NCBI RefSeq assembly: GCF_023921125.1
Contig: NZ_CP099466.1
Span: 3,491,051-3,555,050, forward strand
DNA: 64,000 nt
Direction: 5' to 3'
From: Arthrobacter caoxuetaonis
GTDB lineage: Bacteria; Actinomycetota; Actinomycetes; Actinomycetales; Micrococcaceae
In this document: piece after piece, positions 28,704 to 37,735 of the stretch
How the letters are laid out: every line of letters begins with the position of its first letter
Numbering within the stretch: the first letter of the stretch is position 1
Position numbers and translations under genes: made by a program
The notes under the pieces: generated by a model
Told to the model about the DNA's origin: nothing
The model's input: the letters and a program-made list of their open reading frames with translations, nothing else
The model's database searches: none

Positions 28704-29909
28704 CTAGGAGGCAGGATTTCCTGCATGCAGCTCCTCGGGTTCACGCTCGGCAGCAACCGGGGCAAACACGATGGACATCAGCATTGCTGCGCCGACGACG
28801 AGCAGTGCGTTGCGCAGCCCCCAAAGCTCGCCGAGGAAGCCCAGCAGCGGCGGTCCCACGAAGAATGCCGTGTAGCCGAGGGTCGAGACCACCGAGACGC
28901 GTCCTGCGGCGTGCACGGGATCGTCACCGGCAGCGGACATTCCCATGGGAAAGCCCAGTGCGGCTCCGATGCCCCACAGGATGACGCCGATGCCGGCGAG
29001 CCAGAGGCTGGGAGCGAAGACGAAAAGGATCAGTCCCGCAAGGGAGGCACCCATGCACAGCCGCAGCGCCCGGACCCGGCCCATGCGGTCGATCAGGCGG
29101 GCACCAAACCAGCGGGTGGCGGTCATGGCCGCAACGAACAAGCCGAACATCACGGCACCTGCTGTTTCTGAGGCATCCAGCCCGTCCACGGTTGCCTTGG
29201 CCACCCAGTCGTTGGCAGCGCCTTCGGTAAGTGCCGCACCCAGGACGACGACGCCGATCAGCAGAGTACGGCCCTCTTTCCAGGCGCCGAAGCTGGAAGG
29301 CCTGGCGGTTGCCTCCTCCTGGGGATCATGGATTTCGGGGGAATCCGGCAGGAAGGCCCTGGGCACCAGGATCACCAGTACAACTGCCACCGCCACGATT
29401 CCGATCAGGTGCACAGGGAGACTGACGTTCAGGGCAGACAGGCCGGCACCGATCATCGCGCCCAGGAACGCACCGCCGCTGAAGGCCCCGTGGAACTTGG
29501 GCATCAGGGTCCTGCGCAGTCCCCGCTCTACCTCCGTGCCTTCCAGGTTCATGGCCACATCCCAGAGACCAATGCCGGAGCCGAAGATCAGCAGTCCGGC
29601 GGCAGTCAGGGGGATCGATCCGGCAGAGAGTCCCGCCGCGATGACCAGTGCGGCTGCGGATGCGAGCAGCCCGCCGGTCCGCACTGCGTTGGCGGTCCCC
29701 ACCCGCTGGGCCAGCGCTCCGGCCAGCGGCAGGGCTCCCACGGAGCCCACTGCGGAGAAGAGCAGCAGCAGTCCCACCCCGGCAGAACCGATGTCCAGGG
29801 CCTGGGCCGCGGCGGGAATCCGCGCCGCCCAGCTGGCGAAAATCAGACCGTTGAGGGCGAAAACTGCGAAGACAGCCAGAAGGGCCCGGTCCAGGGTTTT
29901 GGTGTTCAC
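28704..29909 (-). CDS. MFS transporter, YbjJ/FucP-like
   Basis: Twelve-span major facilitator of 401 aa. The segment GIGLWDVAMNLEGTEVER and the following MPKFHGAFSGGAFLGA resemble the YbjJ group, which is related to sugar permeases. The GTG at 29909 has no clear ribosome-binding site. Substrate unknown. It stands 100 bp after the DrrA gene's start on the same strand, so it is read before that gene and may share a promoter region. Confidence 0.82.
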   Translation of the reverse strand: MNTKTLDRALLAVFAVFALNGLIFASWAARIPAAAQALDIGSAGVGLLLLFSAVGSVGALPLAGALAQRVGTANAVRTGGLLASAAALVIAAGLSAGSIPLTAAGLLIFGSGIGLWDVAMNLEGTEVERGLRRTLMPKFHGAFSGGAFLGAMIGAGLSALNVSLPVHLIGIVAVAVVLVILVPRAFLPDSPEIHDPQEEATARPSSFGAWKEGRTLLIGVVVLGAALTEGAANDWVAKATVDGLDASETAGAVMFGLFVAAMTATRWFGARLIDRMGRVRALRLCMGASLAGLILFVFAPSLWLAGIGVILWGIGAALGFPMGMSAAGDDPVHAAGRVSVVSTLGYTAFFVGPPLLGFLGELWGLRNALLVVGAAMLMSIVFAPVAAEREPEELHAGNPAS

Positions 29910-29963
29910 ACCATCATTCTGGAGTCCAGGGGCCTCCGGAGGGAAATGTGCAGGTGAGCTCCG

Positions 29964-31646
29964 TTAGCGGACCCGTTCGACCCTTTTCTCGTCCCACACC
30001 GGTTCCTCGGACTCATACACGCGGCCGTCGGAACCGAAGACCAGGAACCGGTCGAAGCTGCGCGCGAACCAGCGGTCGTGGGTGACGGCCAGGACGGTAC
30101 CTTCAAAGGCGTCGATGGCCTTTTCCAGCGCCTCGGCTGAGTGCAGGTCCAGGTTGTCCGTGGGTTCGTCGAGCAGCAGCAGCGTGGCTCCGGAGAGTTC
30201 CAGCAGCAGAATCTGCAGCCGCGCCTGCTGGCCGCCGGAGAGGGACTCGTATTTCTGCTCACCTTGCGAGGCAAGGCCGTAACGGTCCAGTGCACCGGCC
30301 GCCGCTTCCCGGCCCAGCCCGGACCGGTGCTCGTCGCCGCGGTGCAGGATGTCCAGAAGGGTTTTGCCCAGCAGGTCCTGGCGCAGCATGGTCTGGGCAA
30401 AGAACCCGGGCCGGATCCGGGCGCCGAGCTTCACGGAACCTTCGTGCGGAACCGGGGCGATTTCAACCTCCGAGACCGGTTCGTGTTCCTTGTCCGGGTC
30501 ACTTCCTCCGGCTGCCAGCAGACGCAGGAAGTGGGACTTGCCGGAGCCGTTGGATCCAAGGACCCCCACCCGGTCACCGAACCAGATTTCGGTGCTGAAC
30601 GGCTTCATCAGTCCGGTGAGCTCCAGTTTTTCCGCGACCACGGCCCGTTTGGCGGTCCGGCCGCCGCGCAGGCGCATCTGGACGTTCTGTTCGATCGGCA
30701 GCGCCTCAGGCGGGCCGGCCTCCAGGAACTTGGCCAGCCGGGTCTGGGCTGCGTGGTACCGGTTAGCCATGTCGGAGCGGAACGCAGCTTTGTTCTTGTA
30801 CATGTTGACGAGTTCCTTGAGCTTCACATGCTCCTCATCCCAGCGCCGCCGCAGCTCCTCGAAGCGGGCGTTCCGATCCTCACGGGCTTGGACGTAGCTC
30901 TCGAAGGCACCTCCGTGAATCCAGGCGGAGGCTCCGTTGATGCCCGGTTCCAGCGTGACAATCCGGGTGGCGGCGTTGGCCAGCAGCTCCCGGTCGTGGC
31001 TGACGAACAGCACCGACTTCTTCGACTCGGCGAGCTTCGCTTCGAGCCAGCGCTTGCCCGGCACGTCCAGGTAGTTGTCCGGTTCGTCCAGCAGGAGCAG
31101 CTGATCGGGCCCGGTGAACAGCGCTTCCAGGACGAGGCGTTTCTGTTCCCCTCCGGAAAGGGTGCTGGCCTTGCGGTACTGGGCCGAATCGAACGGCATC
31201 CCCAGGGCGGCCATGGTGACTTCGTCCCAGACGGTCTCCTGCTCGTACCCGCCGGCGTCTCCCCAGTCCGCGATGGCCTGGGCATAGCGCATCTGGGTGG
31301 GTTCGTCGTCGTTCTCCATCATGGCCAGCTCAGCCTCATCCACTGCGCGGGCGGCAGCGGCGATGGCCGGGGGCGCGGCGGAAACGAGGAGATCCCGCAC
31401 GGTGCTGCCGTCCCGGACCTGACCCACGAACTGGCGCATGATGCCCATGTTCCCAGAGCGGGACACCGTGCCCTCGTCGGGTTTGATTTCCTCCGCAATA
31501 ATGCGCAGCAGCGTGGTCTTGCCGGTGCCGTTCGGTCCGATCAGGGCCGTTTTGTGGCCGTCGCCGACCTTGAAGCTGACCCCGCTGAGCAGCTGCCTGC
31601 CGTCGGAGAGGAAGTAGTCAATGTTGGATACGTCGAGATGAGCCAC
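29964..31646 (-). CDS. ABC-F family ATPase
   Basis: Cytoplasmic protein of 560 aa with two ABC domains and no membrane spans. Domain 1 has GPNGTGKTT and LSGGEQKRLVLEAL; domain 2 has GSNGSGKSH and LSGGQQARLQILLLE. Between them is the long charged linker (about residues 255-330) that ABC-F proteins insert toward the ribosomal peptidyl-transferase centre. Members act in translation or give antibiotic protection by clearing drugs from ribosomes. Domain 1 has an unusual LLLLDEPDNYLDV in Walker B region. GGAGG precedes its GTG start. Confidence 0.93.
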   Translation of the reverse strand: MAHLDVSNIDYFLSDGRQLLSGVSFKVGDGHKTALIGPNGTGKTTLLRIIAEEIKPDEGTVSRSGNMGIMRQFVGQVRDGSTVRDLLVSAAPPAIAAAARAVDEAELAMMENDDEPTQMRYAQAIADWGDAGGYEQETVWDEVTMAALGMPFDSAQYRKASTLSGGEQKRLVLEALFTGPDQLLLLDEPDNYLDVPGKRWLEAKLAESKKSVLFVSHDRELLANAATRIVTLEPGINGASAWIHGGAFESYVQAREDRNARFEELRRRWDEEHVKLKELVNMYKNKAAFRSDMANRYHAAQTRLAKFLEAGPPEALPIEQNVQMRLRGGRTAKRAVVAEKLELTGLMKPFSTEIWFGDRVGVLGSNGSGKSHFLRLLAAGGSDPDKEHEPVSEVEIAPVPHEGSVKLGARIRPGFFAQTMLRQDLLGKTLLDILHRGDEHRSGLGREAAAGALDRYGLASQGEQKYESLSGGQQARLQILLLELSGATLLLLDEPTDNLDLHSAEALEKAIDAFEGTVLAVTHDRWFARSFDRFLVFGSDGRVYESEEPVWDEKRVERVR

Positions 31647-31749
31647 GCTTCCATCCTCCCACTGCGCCGGGAGGCGGAAGCCCGCATGAGTTCCCGGCGG
31701 GGCGGGGCATAGGATTGATGTCCCGCCCCCCTACCGAAAGCAGGAGAAG

Positions 31750-32070
31750 ATGATCTTCATCGTCGTCAAGTTCAAGGTCAAGCCCGAGTGGACCGAACGG
31801 TGGCCTGAACTGACCGCCGGCTTCACCGCCGCCACCCGTTCCGAGCCGGGGAACCTCTGGTTCGACTGGTCGCGGAGCCTGGAGGATCCCAACGAGTACG
31901 TGCTCGTTGAAGCCTTCAAGGACGACGCGGCTGGTGCCCACGTGAACAGCGACCACTTCCAGCAGGCCATGAAGGACATGCTTCCGGCGCTGGTGGAGAC
32001 GCCGCAGATCATCAACACCCTGATCGACGGCCAGGAGTGGTCACGGATGGGCGAACTCACCGTCGAGTAG
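31750..32070 (+). CDS. ABM-domain protein (putative quinol monooxygenase)
   Basis: Protein of 106 aa with the ferredoxin-like antibiotic-biosynthesis-monooxygenase fold: IFIVVKFKVKPEWTERWPEL, then RSEPGNLWFDWSRSLEDPNEYVLVEAFKDDAA and a His in VNSDHFQQAM. Members are small dimeric oxygenases or signal-like enzymes (YgiN type). AGGAG precedes the ATG. It is divergent from the ABC-F gene. Confidence 0.87.
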   Translation: MIFIVVKFKVKPEWTERWPELTAGFTAATRSEPGNLWFDWSRSLEDPNEYVLVEAFKDDAAGAHVNSDHFQQAMKDMLPALVETPQIINTLIDGQEWSRMGELTVE

Positions 32071-32087
32071 CAGTGCTCAGGCGCCCG

Positions 32088-32363
32088 TTACTCCTGCAGG
32101 GAGTAGCCGGCGCGCTCCAGCATCTGTCTCAGGTCCACCACAGTCTGTTCGTCGATATCCTTGCCGTGCGGGGGCGTCAGGTAGTCAGTGTGCCCGGCCA
32201 GGGTTACCTCGTACTTCCCGTTGTGCTCCCGCGTGGTGTCCGCCACCTCCTCGAGCAGGGAACGCACCCGTTTCCACTCGATGTTGTGTGAGACCGGGTG
32301 GCGCAGGATCTGGTTCAGCGTGTCACGGTGATGGTTGTTCAGGTGTTCGGGTGTGTCCGTCAT
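32088..32363 (-). CDS. HicA-like small protein, no antitoxin alongside
   Basis: Protein of 91 aa with a clear AGGAGG before the ATG at 32363. The order alpha (WKRVRSLLEEV), beta-hairpin (KYEVTLAGHTDYLTPPHGKDI) and alpha (VVDLRQMLERAGY) resembles the HicA/dsRBD-like RNA interferase fold, including His residues in the hairpin. No HicB antitoxin is next to it, so it is not an obvious toxin pair. The similarity is structural pattern only. Confidence 0.65.
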   Translation of the reverse strand: MTDTPEHLNNHHRDTLNQILRHPVSHNIEWKRVRSLLEEVADTTREHNGKYEVTLAGHTDYLTPPHGKDIDEQTVVDLRQMLERAGYSLQE

Positions 32364-32431
32364 GGGAACCTCCTGTTTCCAGTTCGCCACGGCACCGGCC
32401 GCAGTGCAAGGGCTTTCCCCGCGCTGGGCCG

Positions 32432-33553
32432 CTACGGCCTGAAGTCGAGCTCCAGGATGTCCCCCGCGACCGACAGTTCGGAGCCAAAGGCAATGCCGAC
32501 GTCGTCGGTGCGTGTTTGCCAGCGTCCGCCGCTTTCTTCCTGGTAGGTGGCTCGCGCCTTGCCTCCCGCCGCGTAGACGGCGAGTCCGGTTTCCGGGGTG
32601 CCGGTAACTCGGTAGACGGGTTCCTTGGTCAGGGTCCACTCGATTCCCCGGTACCGCGCCGGATCCGCACCGGCGTACGCCGCGTTGGGGCAGGCCTCCG
32701 GGGCCGTTTCCTGCCTGCTGAGGCAGTCCAGCAGGTATGCCTGTCCCTGCGCCTGGACGTCTTGGGCGAGCGTGGCCGTGGCCGAGGCGTAAAGGCGCAC
32801 GGGCACGGGAGCCCCGGCCATCCCCGGCTCCACCGCGATGGTGCGGGCAGGTCCGTAGCTGATGTAGCGGCTCTCGGGCCCCTCGAGGAAGTACTCGCCG
32901 GGAAGCAGGCGCAGTGTCCGGGCCTGTCCGGAAAGGGGTACGGATACTCCGTTGAGGCGGATGGCGGCCGTCCCGGACGGAACGGTAACCTCCACCTCGC
33001 GGGCGGCAGTATGGTCCAGCTGCCACCCCGCGAAAATAGCGGCTTCCCGGCCCGCCCTGGACAGCGCGAAGTCCACCGTTTTCGACTCGCCCCGCTGCTG
33101 GAGGACAGTGCGTACCACTGCCTCCCCGCCGCGCATCTCCTGGCCCAGGACCTCATATCCTGTGATCCGGTTCGAAGCAGCGGCGTAGATTTGCGCGTCT
33201 TGAACTGCTGCGGCTCCGGTTGGCGGGAGTAGCTCCGCTGCGGCCGCATGATCACCGGAGACGAGCGCTGCCAGGTAGGTTTCCACCTGCGCCGCTGGAC
33301 CGAGGACATTGTGGCTGACATGGCGGTAACCGAGGATTCCGGCCGCTGCCAGCAAGAGGGCGCCCAGCCCTGCCAGGACGACGGCGGTCCGGGACCACGG
33401 GCGCGGAGGCCGGTGCCGGCCGCGGAGGCTGCCGCTGCCGGCGGCCGTATCCGGGGACGCCTGCATAATCCGGGTTGGCCGGGAGCGTACAGCTGGCTGG
33501 GGAGGGATCCGCAGCTTGGGGCTGCGTTCACGCTCGCGCGCTGGCACTGTCAT
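32432..33553 (-). CDS. Single-span membrane protein with large extracellular part
   Basis: Protein of 373 aa: an about 55-residue basic, Pro-rich cytoplasmic N-terminus, one membrane helix (VVLAGLGALLLAAAGILGY, about residues 57-76), and an extracellular region of nearly 300 residues. The first part after the membrane (VETYLAALVSGDHAAAAELL) is typical of lumazine-binding/DUF4878-like domains. No catalytic motif is visible. GGGGGAAAACC precedes the ATG. Function unknown; probably envelope-associated. Confidence 0.72.
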   Translation of the reverse strand: MTVPARERERSPKLRIPPQPAVRSRPTRIMQASPDTAAGSGSLRGRHRPPRPWSRTAVVLAGLGALLLAAAGILGYRHVSHNVLGPAAQVETYLAALVSGDHAAAAELLPPTGAAAVQDAQIYAAASNRITGYEVLGQEMRGGEAVVRTVLQQRGESKTVDFALSRAGREAAIFAGWQLDHTAAREVEVTVPSGTAAIRLNGVSVPLSGQARTLRLLPGEYFLEGPESRYISYGPARTIAVEPGMAGAPVPVRLYASATATLAQDVQAQGQAYLLDCLSRQETAPEACPNAAYAGADPARYRGIEWTLTKEPVYRVTGTPETGLAVYAAGGKARATYQEESGGRWQTRTDDVGIAFGSELSVAGDILELDFRP

Positions 33554-33668
33554 GGTTTTCCCCCGGCTGAGCTTACCTGCGGCCCGCCCGCCTGCACCTA
33601 CAAGATACCGCTTGGGAGGCTGCGTTTACGCCCGGGACGCCCCGGGACGCGCCGGAGCAAGCGGGCTG

Positions 33669-35120
33669 TCAGGCCGGACCGCCCGGGCCCAGCGCGGGAA
33701 CCGGGAGGCCGAAGGTCCGCCGCAGTGCCAGCGCGGCTGCATGGTAGCCGCCCATCCCGTGCACGCCCGGACCCGGCGGCGTGGAGGCGGAGCAGAGGTA
33801 CACCCCGGGCAGTGGGGTGGCCCACGGATTCGGCGACAGCACCGGGCGGCGGAGCATCTGGCCCACGGTTAGCGCACCTGCCCCAAAGTCTCCGCCGACA
33901 TAGTTTTCGTTGTACGCAGCCAGGCCCTGCGCCGTCGTCGCAGTGGAGTCCTGTATGAGGTCCCGGAAACCGGGGGCGAAGCGCTCGATTTGTGCGGTGA
34001 CCTCTTCGGTCATGTCTTTGCCGGATCCGGCCGGAACGTGGCAGTACGCCCACAGGACGTGCTGCCCGTCCGGAGTGCGGGACGGGTCGAAGCTGCTCGG
34101 CTGGGAGAGCAGGACGTAGGGCCGTTCCGGGTGGCGTCCGGCCGCGACCTCCGCTTCTGCCGCGGCAGTTTCCTCCCGTGTCCCTCCGACGTGGACGGTT
34201 CCCGCGGCTGCCACGTCGGTGTTGGCCCAGGGGACCGGGCCAGAAAGGATGTAATCAACCTTGCAGGCAGCGTTGCCGTAGCGGAAGTTCTCTAGGCGCT
34301 GCGCGTACCGGGCGGGCAGCCGGTCCCCCGCAAGCCTCAGCAGCCCGGCCGGCGCGGTGTCCAGGAGAACGGCGCGGGACCCGGAGAGCTCCGACAGTGA
34401 ATCCACGGTATGCCCGGTTTCAAGTTCCCCTCCGTGCCGGACCAGATCGTCCACCAGCGCATCCGCAATGGCCTGTGATCCGCCAATCGGAACAGGCCAG
34501 CCCACGGTGTGGGCCAGCATTGCCAGGAGCAGGCCGCCCCCGGCCGAGGGCAGCGAGGGCAAGCGGCCCACAGGGTGGGCCATGACGCCGGTGAGCAGCG
34601 CTGGAGCGGCGTCGCCGGCAAACCGGCGGTTCCAGGCTCCGCTTCCCTGCTCCAGCACCGCCACGGCGAACCGCAGCGCGGCCAGCGGTTCGCGGGGAAG
34701 CCGCAGCAGGGGGTTCATCAGCATGCGGGTGATGGCTTCGCTGTGTTCGACCAGCGGGCGCAGCAGTGCGCCGAAAGCCTGTCCGTCCACGCCAAGCCCC
34801 TGGACCGTGCGTTCCAGGTCGCGGTACGCGACGGCAGCGCGCCCCTGATCGAGGGGCTGGGCGTAGGAGGCAACGGGCACGGCGAACGGGATCCGCTCCG
34901 CCAGCCCAAAGTCACGGAAGAACGGTGCCGCCAGCGCCATGGGATGGACAGCGGAGCAGATGTCGTGCCGGTATCCGGGCTGCATCAGCTCCCGGGTGCG
35001 GGATCCCCCGCCCGCGGTGGGCGCCGCCTCCAGGACCCGGACCGAGAGTCCGGCACGGGCCATGGTGACGGCTGCGGCCAGGCCGTTGGGCCCGGCTCCC
35101 ACCACGGTCACATCAGTCAC
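33669..35120 (-). CDS. FAD-dependent oxidoreductase, phytoene-desaturase-like
   Basis: Flavoprotein of 483 aa with the dinucleotide-binding motif GAGPNGLAAAVTMARAGLSVRVLEA at residues 7-31 and a C-terminal FAD motif (GVYLCSASTPPGPGVHGMGGYHAA). It belongs to the amine-oxidase/CrtI-like NAD(P)/FAD family. No carotenoid genes adjoin it. Its ATG lies 8 nt inside the end of the FemABX-like gene, so it is the third gene of an overlapping operon with that gene and the GT87 protein. Substrate unknown. Confidence 0.85.
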   Translation of the reverse strand: MTDVTVVGAGPNGLAAAVTMARAGLSVRVLEAAPTAGGGSRTRELMQPGYRHDICSAVHPMALAAPFFRDFGLAERIPFAVPVASYAQPLDQGRAAVAYRDLERTVQGLGVDGQAFGALLRPLVEHSEAITRMLMNPLLRLPREPLAALRFAVAVLEQGSGAWNRRFAGDAAPALLTGVMAHPVGRLPSLPSAGGGLLLAMLAHTVGWPVPIGGSQAIADALVDDLVRHGGELETGHTVDSLSELSGSRAVLLDTAPAGLLRLAGDRLPARYAQRLENFRYGNAACKVDYILSGPVPWANTDVAAAGTVHVGGTREETAAAEAEVAAGRHPERPYVLLSQPSSFDPSRTPDGQHVLWAYCHVPAGSGKDMTEEVTAQIERFAPGFRDLIQDSTATTAQGLAAYNENYVGGDFGAGALTVGQMLRRPVLSPNPWATPLPGVYLCSASTPPGPGVHGMGGYHAAALALRRTFGLPVPALGPGGPA

Positions 35121-36192
35121 GGCGTGCCTTCGCTGACGTCGGGAGGTTCTTTACTCGGCCGGCTATCGCCCGGAGCTTCGCCGGGGCCTCACGGCGGAGC
35201 CGCAGGACGGCGGCCAGGGCCTTGTAGCGGGCCGGGGCCAGCGGAATGTCATACGTGGTCGGAACCGTGACGACCGTCTTGGAGAAGTTCCGCTTGAACG
35301 TGGTGACGTTGGCAAGCGAAGGGTAGTTCTCGCTTTCGATGCCGGTCAGCCCGCAGGCGGTGTTTCCCGCGTCCTTGAGTACCTTGAACGCTTCCCAGAG
35401 CAGCAGGTAGGGAGCGTTGGTCTTCCGTGCGTCCCGGGAGCTGGCGGCGAAGTAGTAGACCGAGTAGCCGCGGTACTCGGTGGTGATGAGCCAGGAGACG
35501 GGCTTGTCCTCCACATACGCGACCATCAGGCGCAGATGGTCGCCCAGTTCCTCCAGGAGGGTCTCGTAGAAGGAGGAGTCGAAGCTGGAAAAGCCGTCGC
35601 GGGCGGCGGTCTCCTGCATGATCGGGAAGAGCTCCGTGCGGAACACCTTGGCCCAGGCGTCCCGTTCCACGGTGCGGACCTGGACGCCAAGCTTCTCCGC
35701 CTTGCGGATCAGGTTCCGTGCGTTGGACCGGAAGGAGGCGAAGATCTTTTCGGTGTCAGGCGTCAGGTCGACGACGATTTCGCGTTCGTACCAGCCGTGT
35801 TCCAGCGGGCCGGTGACCGGGTCCCGGCGGTGCTCCACCTGCATGCGCACGTAGAGCGGCTTCACCCCCGGGTCGGCACGGAACTGTGCCTGGACGGTCT
35901 GCACCAGCCTGGCTTCAGCGTCAGGGGTCCGCTCTGCGAACCAGGTCGGTCCGTTGACGGCGACCAGGGACGGCCGGAACCGGCGCCGGGAGCGGAGGAA
36001 ACTTGCCGTGGCAACGAGCTTGTCGCCGTCGTAATAGGCCCAGATGCCGTAGGGGTCCCGGCCCAGCCGCGTTTCGAAATCCGCCCAGTACGGGGTCTGT
36101 TCGAGCGGGATAACGACGTCGGCATGGCGGTCTGCCAGCGCCTCGAAGTCCTCGCGGGACAGCTGCTGGAATCGGTAGGGAGCGGGAGTCAC
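35113..36192 (-). CDS. FemABX-like peptidyltransferase (lipid II aminoacyl ligase)
   Basis: Protein of 359 aa with the double GNAT fold of FemX/FemABX enzymes, which add amino acids from tRNA to the peptidoglycan bridge. Typical are SFRSNARNLIRKAEKLGV and the late LLLWEAFKVLKDAG plus GLTGIESENYPSLANVTTFKRNFS. The GTG at 36192 follows AAAGAAG and overlaps the TGA of the GT87 gene by 4 bp, which fixes this start. It may set cross-bridge composition; the amino acid is not predictable. Confidence 0.87.
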   Translation of the reverse strand: MTPAPYRFQQLSREDFEALADRHADVVIPLEQTPYWADFETRLGRDPYGIWAYYDGDKLVATASFLRSRRRFRPSLVAVNGPTWFAERTPDAEARLVQTVQAQFRADPGVKPLYVRMQVEHRRDPVTGPLEHGWYEREIVVDLTPDTEKIFASFRSNARNLIRKAEKLGVQVRTVERDAWAKVFRTELFPIMQETAARDGFSSFDSSFYETLLEELGDHLRLMVAYVEDKPVSWLITTEYRGYSVYYFAASSRDARKTNAPYLLLWEAFKVLKDAGNTACGLTGIESENYPSLANVTTFKRNFSKTVVTVPTTYDIPLAPARYKALAAVLRLRREAPAKLRAIAGRVKNLPTSAKARRD

Positions 36193-37631
36193 AATGCTTC
36201 TTTCGCCGGGGCTGCGTCCGTTTCCAAGGGTACCTGCTGGCGGCGGAGCCTCAGCCGCCACCGGTCAGGGGCGTGGTCGAAGGGCCCGCCCTGCGGATCG
36301 TCAATGGACATCCGGCGCACCGGATCCGTGCGGGGATCCAGGATGTCCATGACCACACGCCCCATCAGGTACATCGTGGCCAGCATGTGCCCCAGGACGG
36401 ACAGCACGAACCATCCTCCGTCAAGGTTGTTCTCCGCGGGCCCGCCGCCGATCACGGCTGCCAGGTAGAGCCAGATGGCCCACCAGTGCATGACCTCGAA
36501 GAACTGCCAGACCAGGAAGTCCCGCCAGCGCGGCCGTGCCAGCGCCAGCAGCGGTACCAGCCACAGGACGAACTGCGGGGAGTACACCTTGTTGGTGAGG
36601 ATGAAGGCCGCGACGATCAGGAAGGCCAGCTGGGCCAGCCGCGGCCGCCGCGGGGCGGCAAGGCCCAGGACGGCGATTCCGGCACAGGCCGCAGCAAAGA
36701 GGAACAGCGCCCAGAAACTGATGAATTCAGCGTCTACAGCCTGCTCCGGGAACGTGATGTCCCAGGCCTGCCAGACACTGGAGTTGCCGGACCCGCGCTC
36801 GGCGGAGAAGTCGTAGAAGTACTTCCAGCCCGCGTAGTCGCGGACCATGAACGGAATGTTCACCACCAGCCAGGTTCCGGCCGTGGCGCCGAAGGTCAGC
36901 AGCGCGGGCCGCAGCTTCAAGGTCCGCAGCGCGAGCACGAGGATGGCTCCGAGGATGAGGACGGGATAGAGCTTCAGCGCAGTTCCCAGGCCAAAGAAGA
37001 TCCCGGCGGCCACGGGACGGTTCCGGGCGAAGGCGAGCATGCCCAGCGCCGCCAGCATCACCGCCCACATATCCCAGTTGATGTAGACGGACAGGATCAG
37101 CGCAGGTGCCACGGCCACCATGGCCGCGTCCCAGGGCCGGCGGTTGGCCATGCGCATGGTTGCCACGACCGTAACGATCCAGGCTGCCGTAGCGAGTACC
37201 GCATTGAGGTCGAAGTAGACCAGGCCGCGGGACTCGGCCCCCGCGGGCACCAGCCAGGCTACGAACCCTGCCAGCAGCCCCAGCAGCACCGGGTATTCGA
37301 ACTCCGAACCGGAGCTGATGAACGGGTAGATGCCGTCGCCAAGTCCGCGGGCACTGAACAGCGCGGGCCAGTCCGAATAGCAGGCCTGGTAGAACTGGTC
37401 GGACCAGCCGTTGAGCCGGCAGGGGGTCTTGGCCAGCAAGGCCAGGAGAGCCGCCCCCGTGGTCATGAAGATGAGCACGCGCTCCACGGTGAAGAATCCC
37501 GGGGAGACGATCCCGGGGGCGGTGAAGCGGCCCAGGGGTCCGCCGATGACTTCCGTGAAACGCCTCAGCAACCGGTCGTTGCGGCTGGGGACCACAATGC
37601 GCATCGGCCGGCGGCGGGGCGAAGAATCCAT
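36189..37631 (-). CDS. GT87-family membrane glycosyltransferase
   Basis: Polytopic protein of 480 aa with about ten to twelve spans. The first extracytoplasmic stretch carries CYSDWPALFSARGLGDGIYPFI, the loop with acidic residues expected of GT-C mannosyltransferases using polyprenyl-phosphate sugars. KVYSPQFVLWLVPLLALA near the end is a hallmark of GT87. The ATG at 37631 follows GGAAGG. It heads the operon GT87-FemABX-oxidoreductase, suggesting envelope polymer assembly. Confidence 0.85.
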   Translation of the reverse strand: MDSSPRRRPMRIVVPSRNDRLLRRFTEVIGGPLGRFTAPGIVSPGFFTVERVLIFMTTGAALLALLAKTPCRLNGWSDQFYQACYSDWPALFSARGLGDGIYPFISSGSEFEYPVLLGLLAGFVAWLVPAGAESRGLVYFDLNAVLATAAWIVTVVATMRMANRRPWDAAMVAVAPALILSVYINWDMWAVMLAALGMLAFARNRPVAAGIFFGLGTALKLYPVLILGAILVLALRTLKLRPALLTFGATAGTWLVVNIPFMVRDYAGWKYFYDFSAERGSGNSSVWQAWDITFPEQAVDAEFISFWALFLFAAACAGIAVLGLAAPRRPRLAQLAFLIVAAFILTNKVYSPQFVLWLVPLLALARPRWRDFLVWQFFEVMHWWAIWLYLAAVIGGGPAENNLDGGWFVLSVLGHMLATMYLMGRVVMDILDPRTDPVRRMSIDDPQGGPFDHAPDRWRLRLRRQQVPLETDAAPAKEAL

Positions 37632-37735
37632 GCCTTCCAGTATGCAGGCGCTCCCGCGTGGACTTGGTGTCCTCTGCGACGAACTCCATGGCCTCATAGA
37701 TCCGCTGTTCGCCTGAGACTGCCCGCTCGGGAGCC

